Notes: generated from the letters alone by a model not told the origin. Positions 18,845 to 27,755 are shown, counted from the stretch's first letter. The stretch: DNA of 64,000 nt from Deltaproteobacteria bacterium (GCA_016699445.1 CP064976.1:1674001-1738000), one strand, 5' to 3'. Made by a program: numbers and translations.

Positions 18845-20005
18845 TTATCGAATTCTTGTCACAGCAGAGGCATCGCCACAGACCTGGCTAGTGGTTTCTA
18901 CATAGGATGTTCTGGTGGTGACGACCGATCCAAATTGACAGTCTCTGACAACGATAGCGCAAGGTGTGGATCTAAATTCAGTGTCGTTTATGGTGATAGG
19001 AGCTCCACCGATACCTCCAACAATAACTAGTGGGTTATTTGAAAATGGGTATTTGCCAGAGTCATATTTCTGGATGAGAAAACCCAAGTCCTCCGTTTAA
19101 TAAAGGAGATCCAAAAATTGTTAGACGTGTTATTGAGCCGCCTTGAGTATTATGGAGTGAAATGAGAGCTTCGGGAGTGGTTGGAGGTGTGGTATTTCTG
19201 GTTCCATAGGCATAAATGTCACTAAGATTTACCTGAAAGAGTGTGATATGACGAGGGCTGGCTCTGTTGCTCTCGGTCTGAAACTCCCTCCTGAAATAGT
19301 AAGCCTTCCGACATTTTGAGCTGTGATCAGTCCTTGGACAACTCCAAGTCCTGTCAATGTGGTGTCGTAGATTGTGCCTGTGGGGTTACCAATACTGATT
19401 GTTGTATTTGGATAAAAAGACGTCTCATGAGCATCAAACCGGATATCATTTGCTGAGATGTGAAAGCTTGTGCTGACCTGGTCGCCACTTTCGGTACACA
19501 GTGTGATTGGGCGCGAGATTTCATTTGTTCCATTACTATCTAAAGCTCTCACATCAATCTCAATTGACGCTTCAGAATGAAAACCATCTGCATCGACAGC
19601 TGTAAAAGTAAATTGTTGGCGTCCGGGAGTCGTGTTGCAAGGAATCCTGAATCTCCAGATTCCGCTCATATTTCCTTGGTCAGTCCTAGATGAGGTCGTG
19701 AGTTCTGAGAGCTCTGTAGAGGGTTCAAATTGGTGGACGGCGGAGCCATGCCCCGTAGCCGTTCCTGTCAGATGAACCCACGTACCAGGAAATGCGGTGC
19801 CGGAATGTTGATCTTGAAGTGTTATCGAAGGAGGCTCGTGTAGGGGCGTGAGAACATCGGGTGTGTTTGTCGCTTTATCAGGAGTGATTGAAGCATCCGG
19901 TACATCTGTGAATTGTGTTGTCGCATCAGGTTGTGTTGACGGAGGTTCAACAGCACAGCCTATAGCTAAAGCGCTTGTGAAAGCGAATGATCTGAAATTT
20001 ATCAT
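18845..20005 (-). pseudogene. Paralogue of the 14197-15474 lipoprotein, two frameshifts
   Basis: A 258-residue reading frame from 20005 begins MINFRSFAFTSALAIGC (lipobox, Cys17), has an Asp/Thr/Pro-rich linker, an Ig-like segment (VDADGFHSE) and the start of the beta-helix-like part, then stops at 19229. From about 19250 to 19085 another frame is open and continues the same strand pattern (LFQVNLSDIYAYG...LTIFGSPLLNG), and from 19087 to 18845 the first frame resumes (GGIGGAPITIND...). Two compensating indels, near 19250 and 19085, explain this. It is either a decaying paralogue or carries two assembly errors. Confidence 0.65.
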
Positions 20006-20012
20006 AGTTTAC

Positions 20013-20894
20013 TTACCTTCCTACACAGGGGATCTGTGGTGTGCGGCAGTTTCTTTCGCGCTCTTCAAACATGCTGACTTCTGCGGGCGTGAGGACGCCG
20101 CCAGCTTCATCGCGGAGAAGCAGTCGATTGCTAATAAAGGGGTTAAACTCATCAATCCGGAAGTCGGCTGCGATGGAGAAAAAAGGTGGATAGGTTTCGA
20201 TCATGGATTCTCCACCGACACCTGAATAGGTGTAATAGGCGCGACAGGTAGTTGATGGAAAGCTAGTCCCAGATATATATTGAGCGGGAATGATCCATGT
20301 GTATTCGTTAATCCCCACGCTGGATTCAATAACGCATCCACTATTAAACCATCGAAGCTGAAGGGCCGCTTGGACACAAGCTAATAGATCTCTGGCGCGA
20401 CGAAGGCGCCATACCATGTGGCGCTGAGCCAGCTTCGCATCTCTCTGTACTCGATCGTCAATCACTTGAGCTACATCACAGGCTACTTTGGCCAGACAGG
20501 CTCTTTCGGTGGCGACGTCCAAAGCAAGTCCGTTGGTACAGCTTGAGTATGAAGCGTAGCGGTTAGATGCACGTAGCAGAAGCGCATCCTCTCTAGAAGA
20601 TTCAGTACATCTGGCTTGACGTGCATTAGATGTTGTCATGATGACATCTGCATACGGGTTGTCAGGTTGATCAAAAGAATTAGCAGAATCCATGGCATCA
20701 GAAATTTCCTTACAAGTATGTGAAGGGCTAAAGAGCATGGAGGGAGTGATCAGAGGAATTCCTGTGGCTGAAGAGACAATGGGGTCACGGCTTAGGCTTT
20801 CAATAGAGGGAGTGCTAGCTCCAAAGGCCAAGAGTGTCAGAGGGGAAAAAAAAAGCAAAATGCCCTTTAGAGATATTTTGATAAAATTTTTCAT
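20013..20894 (-). CDS. Cys-rich exported protein, copy D (first gene of the run)
   Basis: 293 residues, same ten-Cys family but with a divergent leader (MKNFIKISLKGILLFFSPLTLLAF) and start (STPSIESLSRDPIV). The middle uses the LQLRWFNSGC variant; the C-terminal block FSIAADFRIDEFNPF matches copy B. As the first gene after the promoter region it defines the 5' end of the 18.7-kb minus-strand run. Seven nucleotides separate it from the lipoprotein paralogue downstream. Confidence 0.72.
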   Translation of the reverse strand: MKNFIKISLKGILLFFSPLTLLAFGASTPSIESLSRDPIVSSATGIPLITPSMLFSPSHTCKEISDAMDSANSFDQPDNPYADVIMTTSNARQARCTESSREDALLLRASNRYASYSSCTNGLALDVATERACLAKVACDVAQVIDDRVQRDAKLAQRHMVWRLRRARDLLACVQAALQLRWFNSGCVIESSVGINEYTWIIPAQYISGTSFPSTTCRAYYTYSGVGGESMIETYPPFFSIAADFRIDEFNPFISNRLLLRDEAGGVLTPAEVSMFEERERNCRTPQIPCVGR

Positions 20895-20954
20895 GTGGTT
20901 ACTTCGCCAGAAAGAAGCAGAATGTTTCTGGTTAATTTTATAAAAGAGAAGAAA
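20895..20954 (-). promoter_or_regulatory. Probable promoter/leader of the 18.7-kb minus-strand run
   Basis: This is the only gap with a terminator upstream of the run, so a promoter is expected here. On the minus strand an AT-rich TATAAA stretch occurs about 45 nt before the ATG, followed by an inverted repeat (CCAGAAA at 20907-20913 against TTTCTGG at 20925-20931) that could be an operator or leader hairpin. No convincing -35 box is seen. Confidence 0.35.
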
Positions 20955-20976
20955 TTGTTTTCTGATGAGAAAACAA
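20955..20976 (-). terminator. Intrinsic terminator after the MglA-like gene
   Basis: Perfect 9-bp inverted repeat TTGTTTTCT / AGAAAACAA with a GATG loop, just downstream of the minus-strand GTPase gene and followed in that direction by a T-rich tract. It insulates the recR-GTPase unit from the secreted-protein run. Confidence 0.65.
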
Positions 20977-20980
20977 AAGG

Positions 20981-21547
20981 TTATTTTTTTACATCCAACA
21001 AGATTTGTTTGGCTACTGCTTGGAAAGAAGCCATGATATTCTCACCTTGGGTGGCGATGGTTTCAAATTCGGGAGATTGGTTTTTGTTAAAAAGTTCGTG
21101 GAGATTTTCGGTGGGGACAATGTGCTTTAAATCTCGTTTGTTATATTGAAATGCGACGGGAAGAGTATTCCAAGAATTTTCGGGCTCGACTTGTTTTTTG
21201 ATGGTTTCAAAATAATCAAAGCTCTCTTGCACTTTATCAACCTGTGAATCGACCACAAACACAACTCCATCCACGCCTTTTAAGATCATTTTGCAGGTGG
21301 TATCGTAATTTTTCTGAGGTGGTAGGGTGTAGAGGTGAAAATGAACATCAACTTTATCAATTTTTCCAAGACTCAACGGGATAAAATCAAAAAAAAGTGT
21401 TTCGTCTGAGAGGGTGAGAGATTTTTTACCTTTTCCTCCCATTTTATCATAGAGATATTTGAGTGAGGTGGATTTCCCTGAAAAAGGAGCTCCGGCATAC
21501 ACGATTTTAAAAACCACTTCTTTTTTCTTTGGATTAATGAATGACAT
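20981..21547 (-). CDS. MglA-like small Ras-family GTPase
   Basis: 188 residues, full length for MglA. The start MSFINPKKKEVVFKIVY is the typical MglA N-terminus. G1 P-loop GAPFSGKS (19-26), LFFDFIPLSLG (MglA-specific), G3 region HLYTLPPQ (71-78), KGVDGVVFVVDSQ and G4 NKRD (136-139) are visible. MglA is the polarity switch controlling motility in Myxococcus and is needed for predatory life in Bdellovibrio. Oddity: the G3 motif is TLPPQ where MglA has TVPGQ, replacing the glycine that contacts the gamma-phosphate, so nucleotide switching may differ. No mglB or roadblock gene is adjacent. It follows recR after 46 nt. Confidence 0.85.
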   Translation of the reverse strand: MSFINPKKKEVVFKIVYAGAPFSGKSTSLKYLYDKMGGKGKKSLTLSDETLFFDFIPLSLGKIDKVDVHFHLYTLPPQKNYDTTCKMILKGVDGVVFVVDSQVDKVQESFDYFETIKKQVEPENSWNTLPVAFQYNKRDLKHIVPTENLHELFNKNQSPEFETIATQGENIMASFQAVAKQILLDVKK

Positions 21548-21593
21548 GGAGGCGGATGGTAGCGGGAAGTTTTTAATGAAAGCAAGGGCTTAT

Positions 21594-22187
21594 TTAAAAA
21601 TCTCTTCTATAGCCTAAAGATCGCGCCAGAGTTTTCGGGTCTGCATATTCCAGAGTGCCTCCTACAGGGATTCCAGATGCAATACGTGAAATTTTAATAG
21701 CTGTATTGGAAGCACTGAGAAGTTTTTTGAGATAGAGTGCTGTCGTTTCACCTTCAGGATTTGGATTTGTGGCCAAGATCACTTCCTGAATGTCTTCGTT
21801 TGAAACACGTTCTATCAAAGCTCTGACCCTCAAATCTTCTGGGCCAATTCCATCTAGCGGTGAGATGGCTCCATGGAGTACATGGTAAAGACCTTTATAT
21901 TCAGATGTTTTTTCAATCATCATGAGATCAACGGGTTCTTGAACAACGCAGAGAAGATGCGTGTTGCGACTTGTGTCAGAGCAAATATCGCAAATGTCCT
22001 GCTCAGAAATGTTTTGGCACTTTTGGCAAAAAACAACTTTTTCTGTGATGTGAACCAGTGATTTGATTAGATCTTGTGCTAAGCCTGTTGTGTCACGAAA
22101 TATCTGTATGGCCAGTCGGGTCGCAGATTTTTCTCCAATGCCCGGAAGTCGGCTTAAAGATTTGATCAATGGATCTAAGGGTATCAT
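21594..22187 (-). CDS. recR: Recombination protein RecR
   Basis: 197 residues, usual length. N-terminal helix-hairpin-helix (LPGIGEKSA, 14-22), C4 zinc finger Cys54, Cys57, Cys66, Cys69, Toprim region (LLCVVQEPVD...) and C-terminal GGTLEYADPKTL. Works with RecO/RecF in loading RecA at gaps. The ATG overlaps the dnaX stop (ATGA), so the two are translationally coupled. The ybaB gene that commonly sits between dnaX and recR is absent. Confidence 0.95.
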   Translation of the reverse strand: MIPLDPLIKSLSRLPGIGEKSATRLAIQIFRDTTGLAQDLIKSLVHITEKVVFCQKCQNISEQDICDICSDTSRNTHLLCVVQEPVDLMMIEKTSEYKGLYHVLHGAISPLDGIGPEDLRVRALIERVSNEDIQEVILATNPNPEGETTALYLKKLLSASNTAIKISRIASGIPVGGTLEYADPKTLARSLGYRRDF

Positions 22188-23758
22188 GAGGCCTTTTGAG
22201 GGATTTTGGTAGTTTCGGGACCAAAGATATCAATCGCATCATCGATGATTGAGTTTGAAATAGACGCCTGAGTTGTCTTGTTAGCTACAGGCGTGGTGTC
22301 ACGAGCTTTGGTTTCAAAAACTAAAGACATTGGTTTTTGAAAATAATCTTTTAAGAAATTTTTTAAGGCCATTTCACGGTCTGGATCTTTTAACATCGAG
22401 AGATTTAAGGAGCTGGGCGCAAAATGTAGAACCACTTCAGACGGTGTGAGGCTGACGAGTTTTCCTTCAGAAATCATCGCATGAAACTGAGGTTTTTTAG
22501 ACCTGAGAAAACCTAGAAACGCTGGCCACGACATTTCTGGAGCCGCTTGTAGAGGTGTATTGGTTTTGGGTGGTGTTGTAATAGTGCTTGTTGGCTGCGA
22601 TGACAACGTACGTGTGGGTGATGATGTTTGAGAGCTTTGAAATGTTTCCAAAGGTTTGAGGTCTGACACATGACACGCTCGAACAACGAGAACATCCAGC
22701 AAAAGATGAGGGTGTGAAGAGCGTAGTAGTTCGATGATTCCTTTTTGCAAAATAATAAAAAGATAATCGATCTCACTGGAAGAAAGCTTTTCAGAGAGGG
22801 TTTTTAAATGAGCGACTTCTTCGGAGGTCAGATCAAACAGGATCGGGTCTTGGCTCGTTTTGACCACCAAAAGATGACGGGCATATTCTAAGAGTTCGTT
22901 GGCAATACGTTTGGGTTCGATGCCAGCTGCTAGAGCTTCCTGAGTCTTGAGGAGAGCTTGAGCTGGGTTTGCTGTAAGAATGTTTTCCAAAATTTGCAGG
23001 ACAAATTTAAGACTGGAAGCCCCTAACATTTCTTCAACAGTGGCATCATCGATGGATTTTCCACCCCCTCCACCTCCAAATGATACGACTTGATCCAATA
23101 AACTTAAAGCATCCCTCATCCCGCCCGAAGCTTCGCGGGCCAGATACAGAAGGGCGCTGTCAGAAATTAAAACATTTTCTTGCTGAGCAATTTTTTTAAG
23201 CTGTGAGACGATGGTCGTGCGCGAGAGAGGTTTCAGATCCAGACGAATCAGACGCGAGAGAACAGTTGCGGGTAGTTTGTGAATCTCAGTTGTGGCAAAA
23301 ATAAAAACAGCATGAGGGGGAGGTTCTTCGAGAGTTTTCAGGAGAGCATTAAAAGCGGCTGTTGAGAGCATGTGCACTTCGTCGATGATATAGATTTTGT
23401 AACGTCCTCCTGGAGGCAGGTAGCGGATTTTGTCTCGAATATCACGCACGTCATCCACGGATGTATTAGACGCCCCATCGATTTCTTGTACGCACATCGA
23501 GCTGCCCTTGGTGATTTCCAGACATTGTTGGCAGGTATCGCATGGAGTGGGTGTTGGTCCTTTTTCGCAATTCATCGCCTTGGCCAGAATGCGTGCGAGA
23601 GTTGTTTTTCCGGTTCCACGAGGACCGGCAAAAAGATAGGCATGATGAAACCGTTTTTCTTCCAGCGCATTTTTCAAAATACGCACAGCGGTTTCTTGTC
23701 CCTGCACCTCTTCAAAATTTTGAGGGCGGTATTTTCGTGCAAAAACTTGTGAAGACAT
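22184..23758 (-). CDS. dnaX: DNA polymerase III subunit gamma/tau
   Basis: 524 residues from the chosen ATG (MSSQVFARKYRP, the family's usual N-terminus); an ATG seven codons upstream at 23779 is possible, and neither has a strong ribosome-binding site. AAA+ clamp-loader features: Walker A GPRGTGKTT, Zn-binding cysteines (NCEKG...PCDTCQQC), Walker B IIDEVHMLS, sensor region ATTEIHKLPATVLSR. After the conserved three AAA domains come a Ser/Thr/Pro-rich linker (about 380-420) and a short tau-type C-terminus. No obvious frameshift site for a separate gamma form was noticed. Confidence 0.95.
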   Translation of the reverse strand: MSSQVFARKYRPQNFEEVQGQETAVRILKNALEEKRFHHAYLFAGPRGTGKTTLARILAKAMNCEKGPTPTPCDTCQQCLEITKGSSMCVQEIDGASNTSVDDVRDIRDKIRYLPPGGRYKIYIIDEVHMLSTAAFNALLKTLEEPPPHAVFIFATTEIHKLPATVLSRLIRLDLKPLSRTTIVSQLKKIAQQENVLISDSALLYLAREASGGMRDALSLLDQVVSFGGGGGGKSIDDATVEEMLGASSLKFVLQILENILTANPAQALLKTQEALAAGIEPKRIANELLEYARHLLVVKTSQDPILFDLTSEEVAHLKTLSEKLSSSEIDYLFIILQKGIIELLRSSHPHLLLDVLVVRACHVSDLKPLETFQSSQTSSPTRTLSSQPTSTITTPPKTNTPLQAAPEMSWPAFLGFLRSKKPQFHAMISEGKLVSLTPSEVVLHFAPSSLNLSMLKDPDREMALKNFLKDYFQKPMSLVFETKARDTTPVANKTTQASISNSIIDDAIDIFGPETTKIPQKAS

Positions 23759-23811
23759 AGGGGCAGCCCATCTCTCCATTTTTTAGATGGATCAAGAAAG
23801 ATTTTAATGCC

Positions 23812-24817
23812 ATGGCCCGCGATCTCAATATGGGAAAATCATTTAAAGCATTGAGTTTGATTTTGGGTGTGGGTCTTCTGGTGTGGATGGTGAGGAAGAT
23901 TGGTTTGCATGAAGTCTTGGCCAGTTTTCAGGCGATTGGTTGGAAAATGATGTGGCCGATTCTTTTGATGGCTCCCACATATCTTTTTTATGCGTATTCA
24001 TGGGATTTGTTTTTAGATCGGTTTGAACATGTCCCGTCTTCTTTATGGAATCTTCTTAAAATCAAAATTGCAGGAGAAGGTGCTAACACGCTGACACCGC
24101 TTAATTTTGTGGGTGGAGATCCTGTCCGAATTTGGCTTTTGTCAAAAAGTGTTCCGGTAGAAATTGGTGGCGCTTCGGTGGCGGTGGATCGGACGCTACA
24201 CTCGCTCGCGACTGTGGCTGTGATTTTTGTCGGTATTGTGGCAGCCGTTTTTAAAATGGATCTTCCTCATTATGCCTCATTTTTGCTGGAATGTACGGCT
24301 GCAGGCATTTTGTTTTTTGATTCTCTTTTTTCTTTTTTTTCAGACTCGAGGGCTTTTCGACAAGATTGTGCGACTTCTTCAGAAATTAAAAATTAAAAAC
24401 TTTTCAGATGAAGCACGAAAAAAAATTCAGGATGTCGATCGCTATGTGGGAGATTTTTATCGGAAGGATAAGCTTCTTTTTTTAGGCTGTTTCCTCCTTC
24501 ATTTTTTGGGGCGTTTAGTGGGTGTGGTGGAAGTGTATATGATTGCCCAATTTTTGGGAGTCCCCATGGGCCCTTGGGAAGCTCTCTTTTTTTCGGCGGT
24601 TATTCCAGCAACAAATATGGTGGGTAGCATTGTTCCAGGAACGATTGGTGTTTTAGAAGGAGTTGTGAGCACACTTTTCTTGGCTCTTCATTGGTCAGCA
24701 GCAGATGCCTTAGTTTTACAAATGGTAAGGCGTATACGGGCGTTTTTCTGGATTGGTGTAGGGATGATCGTTATGTGGTCTTATAAGGTCAAACCGACTA
24801 CGCTCGAAACAAACTAA
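23812..24817 (+). CDS. Flippase-like membrane protein (lysylphosphatidylglycerol synthase TM/UPF0104 family), frameshifted
   Basis: Two overlapping frames join into one protein of about 335 residues with several membrane helices. The N-terminal part (from MARDLNMGKSFK) contains AGEGANTLTPLNFVGGDPVR, the conserved family segment; the C-terminal part contains NMVGSIVPGTIGVLEG, also a family hallmark. The switch is in a T-rich tract (T6 at 24326-24331, C, T8 at 24333-24340): one T too many separates the frames. Family members move or modify membrane lipids or lipid-linked sugars. A homopolymer miscall is the simplest explanation; phase variation at T8 is a less likely alternative. The 3' end overlaps the convergent zinc-ribbon gene by 20 nt. 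Confidence 0.75.
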
Positions 24818-25130
24818 ACAAGTTCATGACCACATTACCTTCTTCTTCTGGAATATCTTCACCGGCAAAGGCTGCGAGAATTTTTTCATCGATAAATATT
24901 CCATGGCAGTCGGTGCATTTGACGATGGGCATTCCTTTATATTTGGCTTCATGAAGAGTGAGTCCACAGTTGGGACAATGCATCCAATGAGCTTCCTTAA
25001 GTTGGAGGCGTTCGGAATCTTCCATCTCCTTCTTAACTTTTTGAGCTAAATGAGTTTTCTTTTGAAGCTCAGCTCCTGCAATAAACTGGGCTTCAGCTGG
25101 TAGTACCCGATGCATATATGAATTGCGCAT
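24798..25130 (-). CDS. Small zinc-ribbon protein (zf-TFIIB-like)
   Basis: 110 residues. The ATG at 25130 is preceded by a strong AAGGAGG with good spacing, so the 26 codons upstream are excluded. N-terminal Ala/Glu/Lys-rich helix (about 10-50), then a zinc ribbon with CPNC and CTDC pairs (WMHCPNCG...KCTDCHGIF) as in the zf-TFIIB family of small metal-binding proteins. Role unknown; such proteins are found singly in many proteobacteria. Confidence 0.8.
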   Translation of the reverse strand: MRNSYMHRVLPAEAQFIAGAELQKKTHLAQKVKKEMEDSERLQLKEAHWMHCPNCGLTLHEAKYKGMPIVKCTDCHGIFIDEKILAAFAGEDIPEEEGNVVMNLFSLFRA

Positions 25131-25221
25131 ACCTACCCCCTCCTTAAAATTAGGCCAAAATTCCTCTATAGGAACTAAACGGAGCCCAAACGGGAATCTT
25201 GAGTACAATTTCTCCTGAATT

Positions 25222-26241
25222 TTACTTTTTTGACCTCACAGGAGGGGAATGACGCATGGCGTCTTTAGGGGTGGTTATCTTCTTTGGAAGTTCATGTTTT
25301 TTCATCCAATCAAGAATGATGGGGAAATGGTCATGTATGGCTTCAGGGCTGGTCATGATATCCACATGGCCATAATTTTTTTTGTTTCCAGCTTGTTGAC
25401 TGAGAACTTTATAATCAAAGGTCTTGATTCCCGTTTCCTCCATAAATCTTTTCACATCGTGAGGATGACCTAAGAAAGCGTCTGAGGCTCCCACCAAATG
25501 CAATGTGGGAGGAAGAGTGGTTTTGATAATTTCTTGTCCATAATTGAATCCATCTTCCAGATCGATCCAGGGATATTGGGGGTTGACCCATTTCATAATG
25601 CCCAAGTGGGACTTTTCGGATTCGTTATCTGCTGATTTTTGAATCCAATTAATGGGTAAGAATCCAAAGAGTTTAATGAATATCCTGGCTCCATATTTCC
25701 AGAAAAAATCCATGACTAAGGTCTTTTGAAAACTTTTTACGTGAATTTGCCGCTTTGAAGCTAAAAAAATCATGGAATGAACATGGTTATGAAACTCTGA
25801 AAAACGTGCCCAATAGGAGGCTAGCAAGACGCCTCCCCACGAATGAGCAACCCAATGTTGCTTGGCAGAACCTCTCTGGCTGCGAATAAAATTAAGAAGT
25901 GTTGGGATGTCTTGGGTAATTTGTTCCGTTTGTCCGTAGCGGGCATGACGGTCAATTTTAGGAATACTTTGTCCTCGCCCTCGAAGATCCGCCACATAGA
26001 CATCATACCCTTTATGCGCCAAATAAGGGGCGAGTCCTTTTCCGGATTCTGAATAAAAAATACGTCCGTCTTCTATGGCTCCATGAAGCATAAAAACAGG
26101 AGGTCCTTCTTGGTGTGTGTAAATATGCTTGATGTGAAGTTTTTCAGAAGTGCCTGAAATAGGAATCAAATAAGAGTCTTGAAAGACGTAGAATTTATTT
26201 TTCAAGAGGCTTGAGATATGATTGTTTTGATTGAAAATCAA
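25222..26241 (-). CDS. Alpha/beta-hydrolase, lipase/esterase type
   Basis: About 339 residues. Alpha/beta-hydrolase fold: oxyanion-hole motif FMLHGAIEDG, DLRGRGQS after strand 4, nucleophile elbow AHSWGG (Ser), acid region near GASDAFLGHP and a late His in YGHVDIM. The start is uncertain: the frame begins with TTG at 26241 and no ATG occurs in the first 45 codons. No signal peptide is evident. Diverges from the DUF1636-like gene with only 23 nt between starts, so the two share a compact promoter region. Substrate unknown. Confidence 0.85.
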   Translation of the reverse strand: MIFNQNNHISSLLKNKFYVFQDSYLIPISGTSEKLHIKHIYTHQEGPPVFMLHGAIEDGRIFYSESGKGLAPYLAHKGYDVYVADLRGRGQSIPKIDRHARYGQTEQITQDIPTLLNFIRSQRGSAKQHWVAHSWGGVLLASYWARFSEFHNHVHSMIFLASKRQIHVKSFQKTLVMDFFWKYGARIFIKLFGFLPINWIQKSADNESEKSHLGIMKWVNPQYPWIDLEDGFNYGQEIIKTTLPPTLHLVGASDAFLGHPHDVKRFMEETGIKTFDYKVLSQQAGNKKNYGHVDIMTSPEAIHDHFPIILDWMKKHELPKKITTPKDAMRHSPPVRSKK

Positions 26242-26264
26242 TGAGGATCACATAAAGGGTTTTT

Positions 26265-26682
26265 ATGTCGTCAAAAATTATATTAAAGGTGTGTCGCTCT
26301 TGTATTCGAGATAATCCTCAATCAGATCCTTGCTTTCTCAACGAAGCCACATTGAAAGCGACATATCAAAAGAAAATCAAAAAGCCGATCTTAGGTGAGC
26401 CGATTTGTGAGTTGAGACTTGTTGATTGTTTGACCAATTGCCAGAATCCAAATTCTGTTCAGATAGAGCGTGATGATGGTGATATGCTTTTAGGAAGTAT
26501 TAATTCCCAAAAAAATATCGATCAGGTCATTGAGCTTGTGAAGACTGTAGGGGAATGCTTGTCATGCTTTGGGTCCTTCCGAAGAGTTGGAGGAGAACCT
26601 GATTTTTGTGCGTCCTAAACAGGAGTGGCGTGAAGGCTTGGATGCAACTCCTGCTGATCGACGTAAGCTGGAAAAAAAGTAG
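26265..26682 (+). CDS. DUF1636-like metal-binding protein (thioredoxin-fold [2Fe-2S] type), frameshifted
   Basis: Start MSSKIILKVCRSC with AAAGGG upstream. Cysteines in CRSC and in VDCLTNCQNPNSV fit the DUF1636/[2Fe-2S] thioredoxin-like ferredoxin family. After about residue 95 the annotated frame runs into low-quality sequence, whereas the next frame continues sensibly (NACHALGPSEELEENLIFVRPKQEW to KLEKK) and stops at 26682. The shift is explained by one extra G in the GGGG at 26550-26553. Corrected length about 138 residues. Convergent with the sigma-54 activator, 2 nt apart. Confidence 0.6.
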
Positions 26683-26684
26683 TT

Positions 26685-27755
26685 TTAGTTAGAATGTGAT
26701 TCAAAATTCTCAGAGACCATTCCAAATTTTTCCATACGGTATCTTAAAGTATGACGTGTCATTCCTAAAAGGCGAGCTGCTTGGCATTGATTGCCACGGC
26801 TTTTTCTTAAAGCTTCTCGAATATAGCATCGTTCCATTTCTTCAATGGTTACTCCACCTGACGGTATCGAAAATGGGGCAGTAGATTCGTACTCGCTCAT
26901 AACGATTTCTTCCGGAAGGTGAGCGGGTTCTATCAGTGTTTGATTTTCCAAAATAGCAATACGTTCAATGACATTTTTAAGCTCTCGAACATTTCCTGGC
27001 CAATTGTAACGTCGCATCAAGTCTTCGGCTTCACGGCGAATCCCTGAAATCTGCTTTTTGTAGGACTCGTTAAATTTATGGATAAAATAATTAACTAGAA
27101 GAGGAATATCCTCAATGCGTTCTCGAAGTGGAGGCACCAGGAGAGTAATTAGTTGGAGTCGATAATAGAGATCTTCTCGAAATTTTTTTTCCTGAACGGC
27201 TTTTTTTAAATCAACGCTGGTTGCTGTGATGAGTCGTACGTTGGTTTTAAGATTTTCGGTGCCGCCGACACGACGAAAGATTTTTCCTTCGATAGCTTGC
27301 AAGAGTTTGGCTTGTGTTGCCAAAGTCATCTCGGCAATTTCATCCAAAAAGAGTGTGCCTCCCTCAGCCATTTCGAAAAGTCCTTTTTTCATTTGTTTTG
27401 CATCGGTAAAAGCTCCGCGCTCATGGCCGAAAAGTTCGCTTTCGATTAATGTTTCCGGAAGAGAAGCGCAGTTAATTTCCATAAATGGATGTGATGCGCG
27501 CTGACTTTTTTGATGAATAATACGTGCAATAGAATTCTTGCCTGTTCCCGATTCACCTTGAAGAAGTACTGTAGGGGCATGGCTGTGAGCCACTTTTTCA
27601 ACATTATCTAAAAGTTCCTTCATGAGTGTGGTATTTCCTACAACGATTTCTTCGCACGATTTTGTGATTTGTTGAACGATATCCTGAGACTTAGATACGA
27701 CATTTAATGTATCTTCTGCCGCAGAGGACTTATAATTTAAGCTGGATACATTCAT
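26685..27755 (-). CDS. Sigma-54-dependent transcriptional activator (NtrC-like, no receiver domain)
   Basis: 356 residues from the ATG at 27755, which has GAGGTGG at ideal distance (a GTG three codons upstream is part of that site). AAA+ domain with Walker A GESGTGKNS (67-75), the sigma-54 loop GAFTDA (114-119; GAFTGA in most homologues, the variant is known in active members), Walker B FLDEIAEM, and arginine-finger region. A Fis-type helix-turn-helix is at the end (NQCQAARLLGMTRHTLRYRM). There is no receiver, GAF or PAS domain, only about 40 residues before the AAA+ core, so control may be by expression or a partner protein. Targets unknown; no clear -24/-12 promoter was seen near it. Confidence 0.92.
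   Translation of the reverse strand: MNVSSLNYKSSAAEDTLNVVSKSQDIVQQITKSCEEIVVGNTTLMKELLDNVEKVAHSHAPTVLLQGESGTGKNSIARIIHQKSQRASHPFMEINCASLPETLIESELFGHERGAFTDAKQMKKGLFEMAEGGTLFLDEIAEMTLATQAKLLQAIEGKIFRRVGGTENLKTNVRLITATSVDLKKAVQEKKFREDLYYRLQLITLLVPPLRERIEDIPLLVNYFIHKFNESYKKQISGIRREAEDLMRRYNWPGNVRELKNVIERIAILENQTLIEPAHLPEEIVMSEYESTAPFSIPSGGVTIEEMERCYIREALRKSRGNQCQAARLLGMTRHTLRYRMEKFGMVSENFESHSN

Noticed and set aside
21870..22180. Possible ybaB between dnaX and recR
   Set aside because: The two genes overlap by 4 nt, so no gene fits between them.
23050..23110. Programmed frameshift for gamma subunit in dnaX
   Set aside because: The Gly-rich stretch here is G/C coding repeat, without an A-rich slippery heptamer and downstream hairpin.
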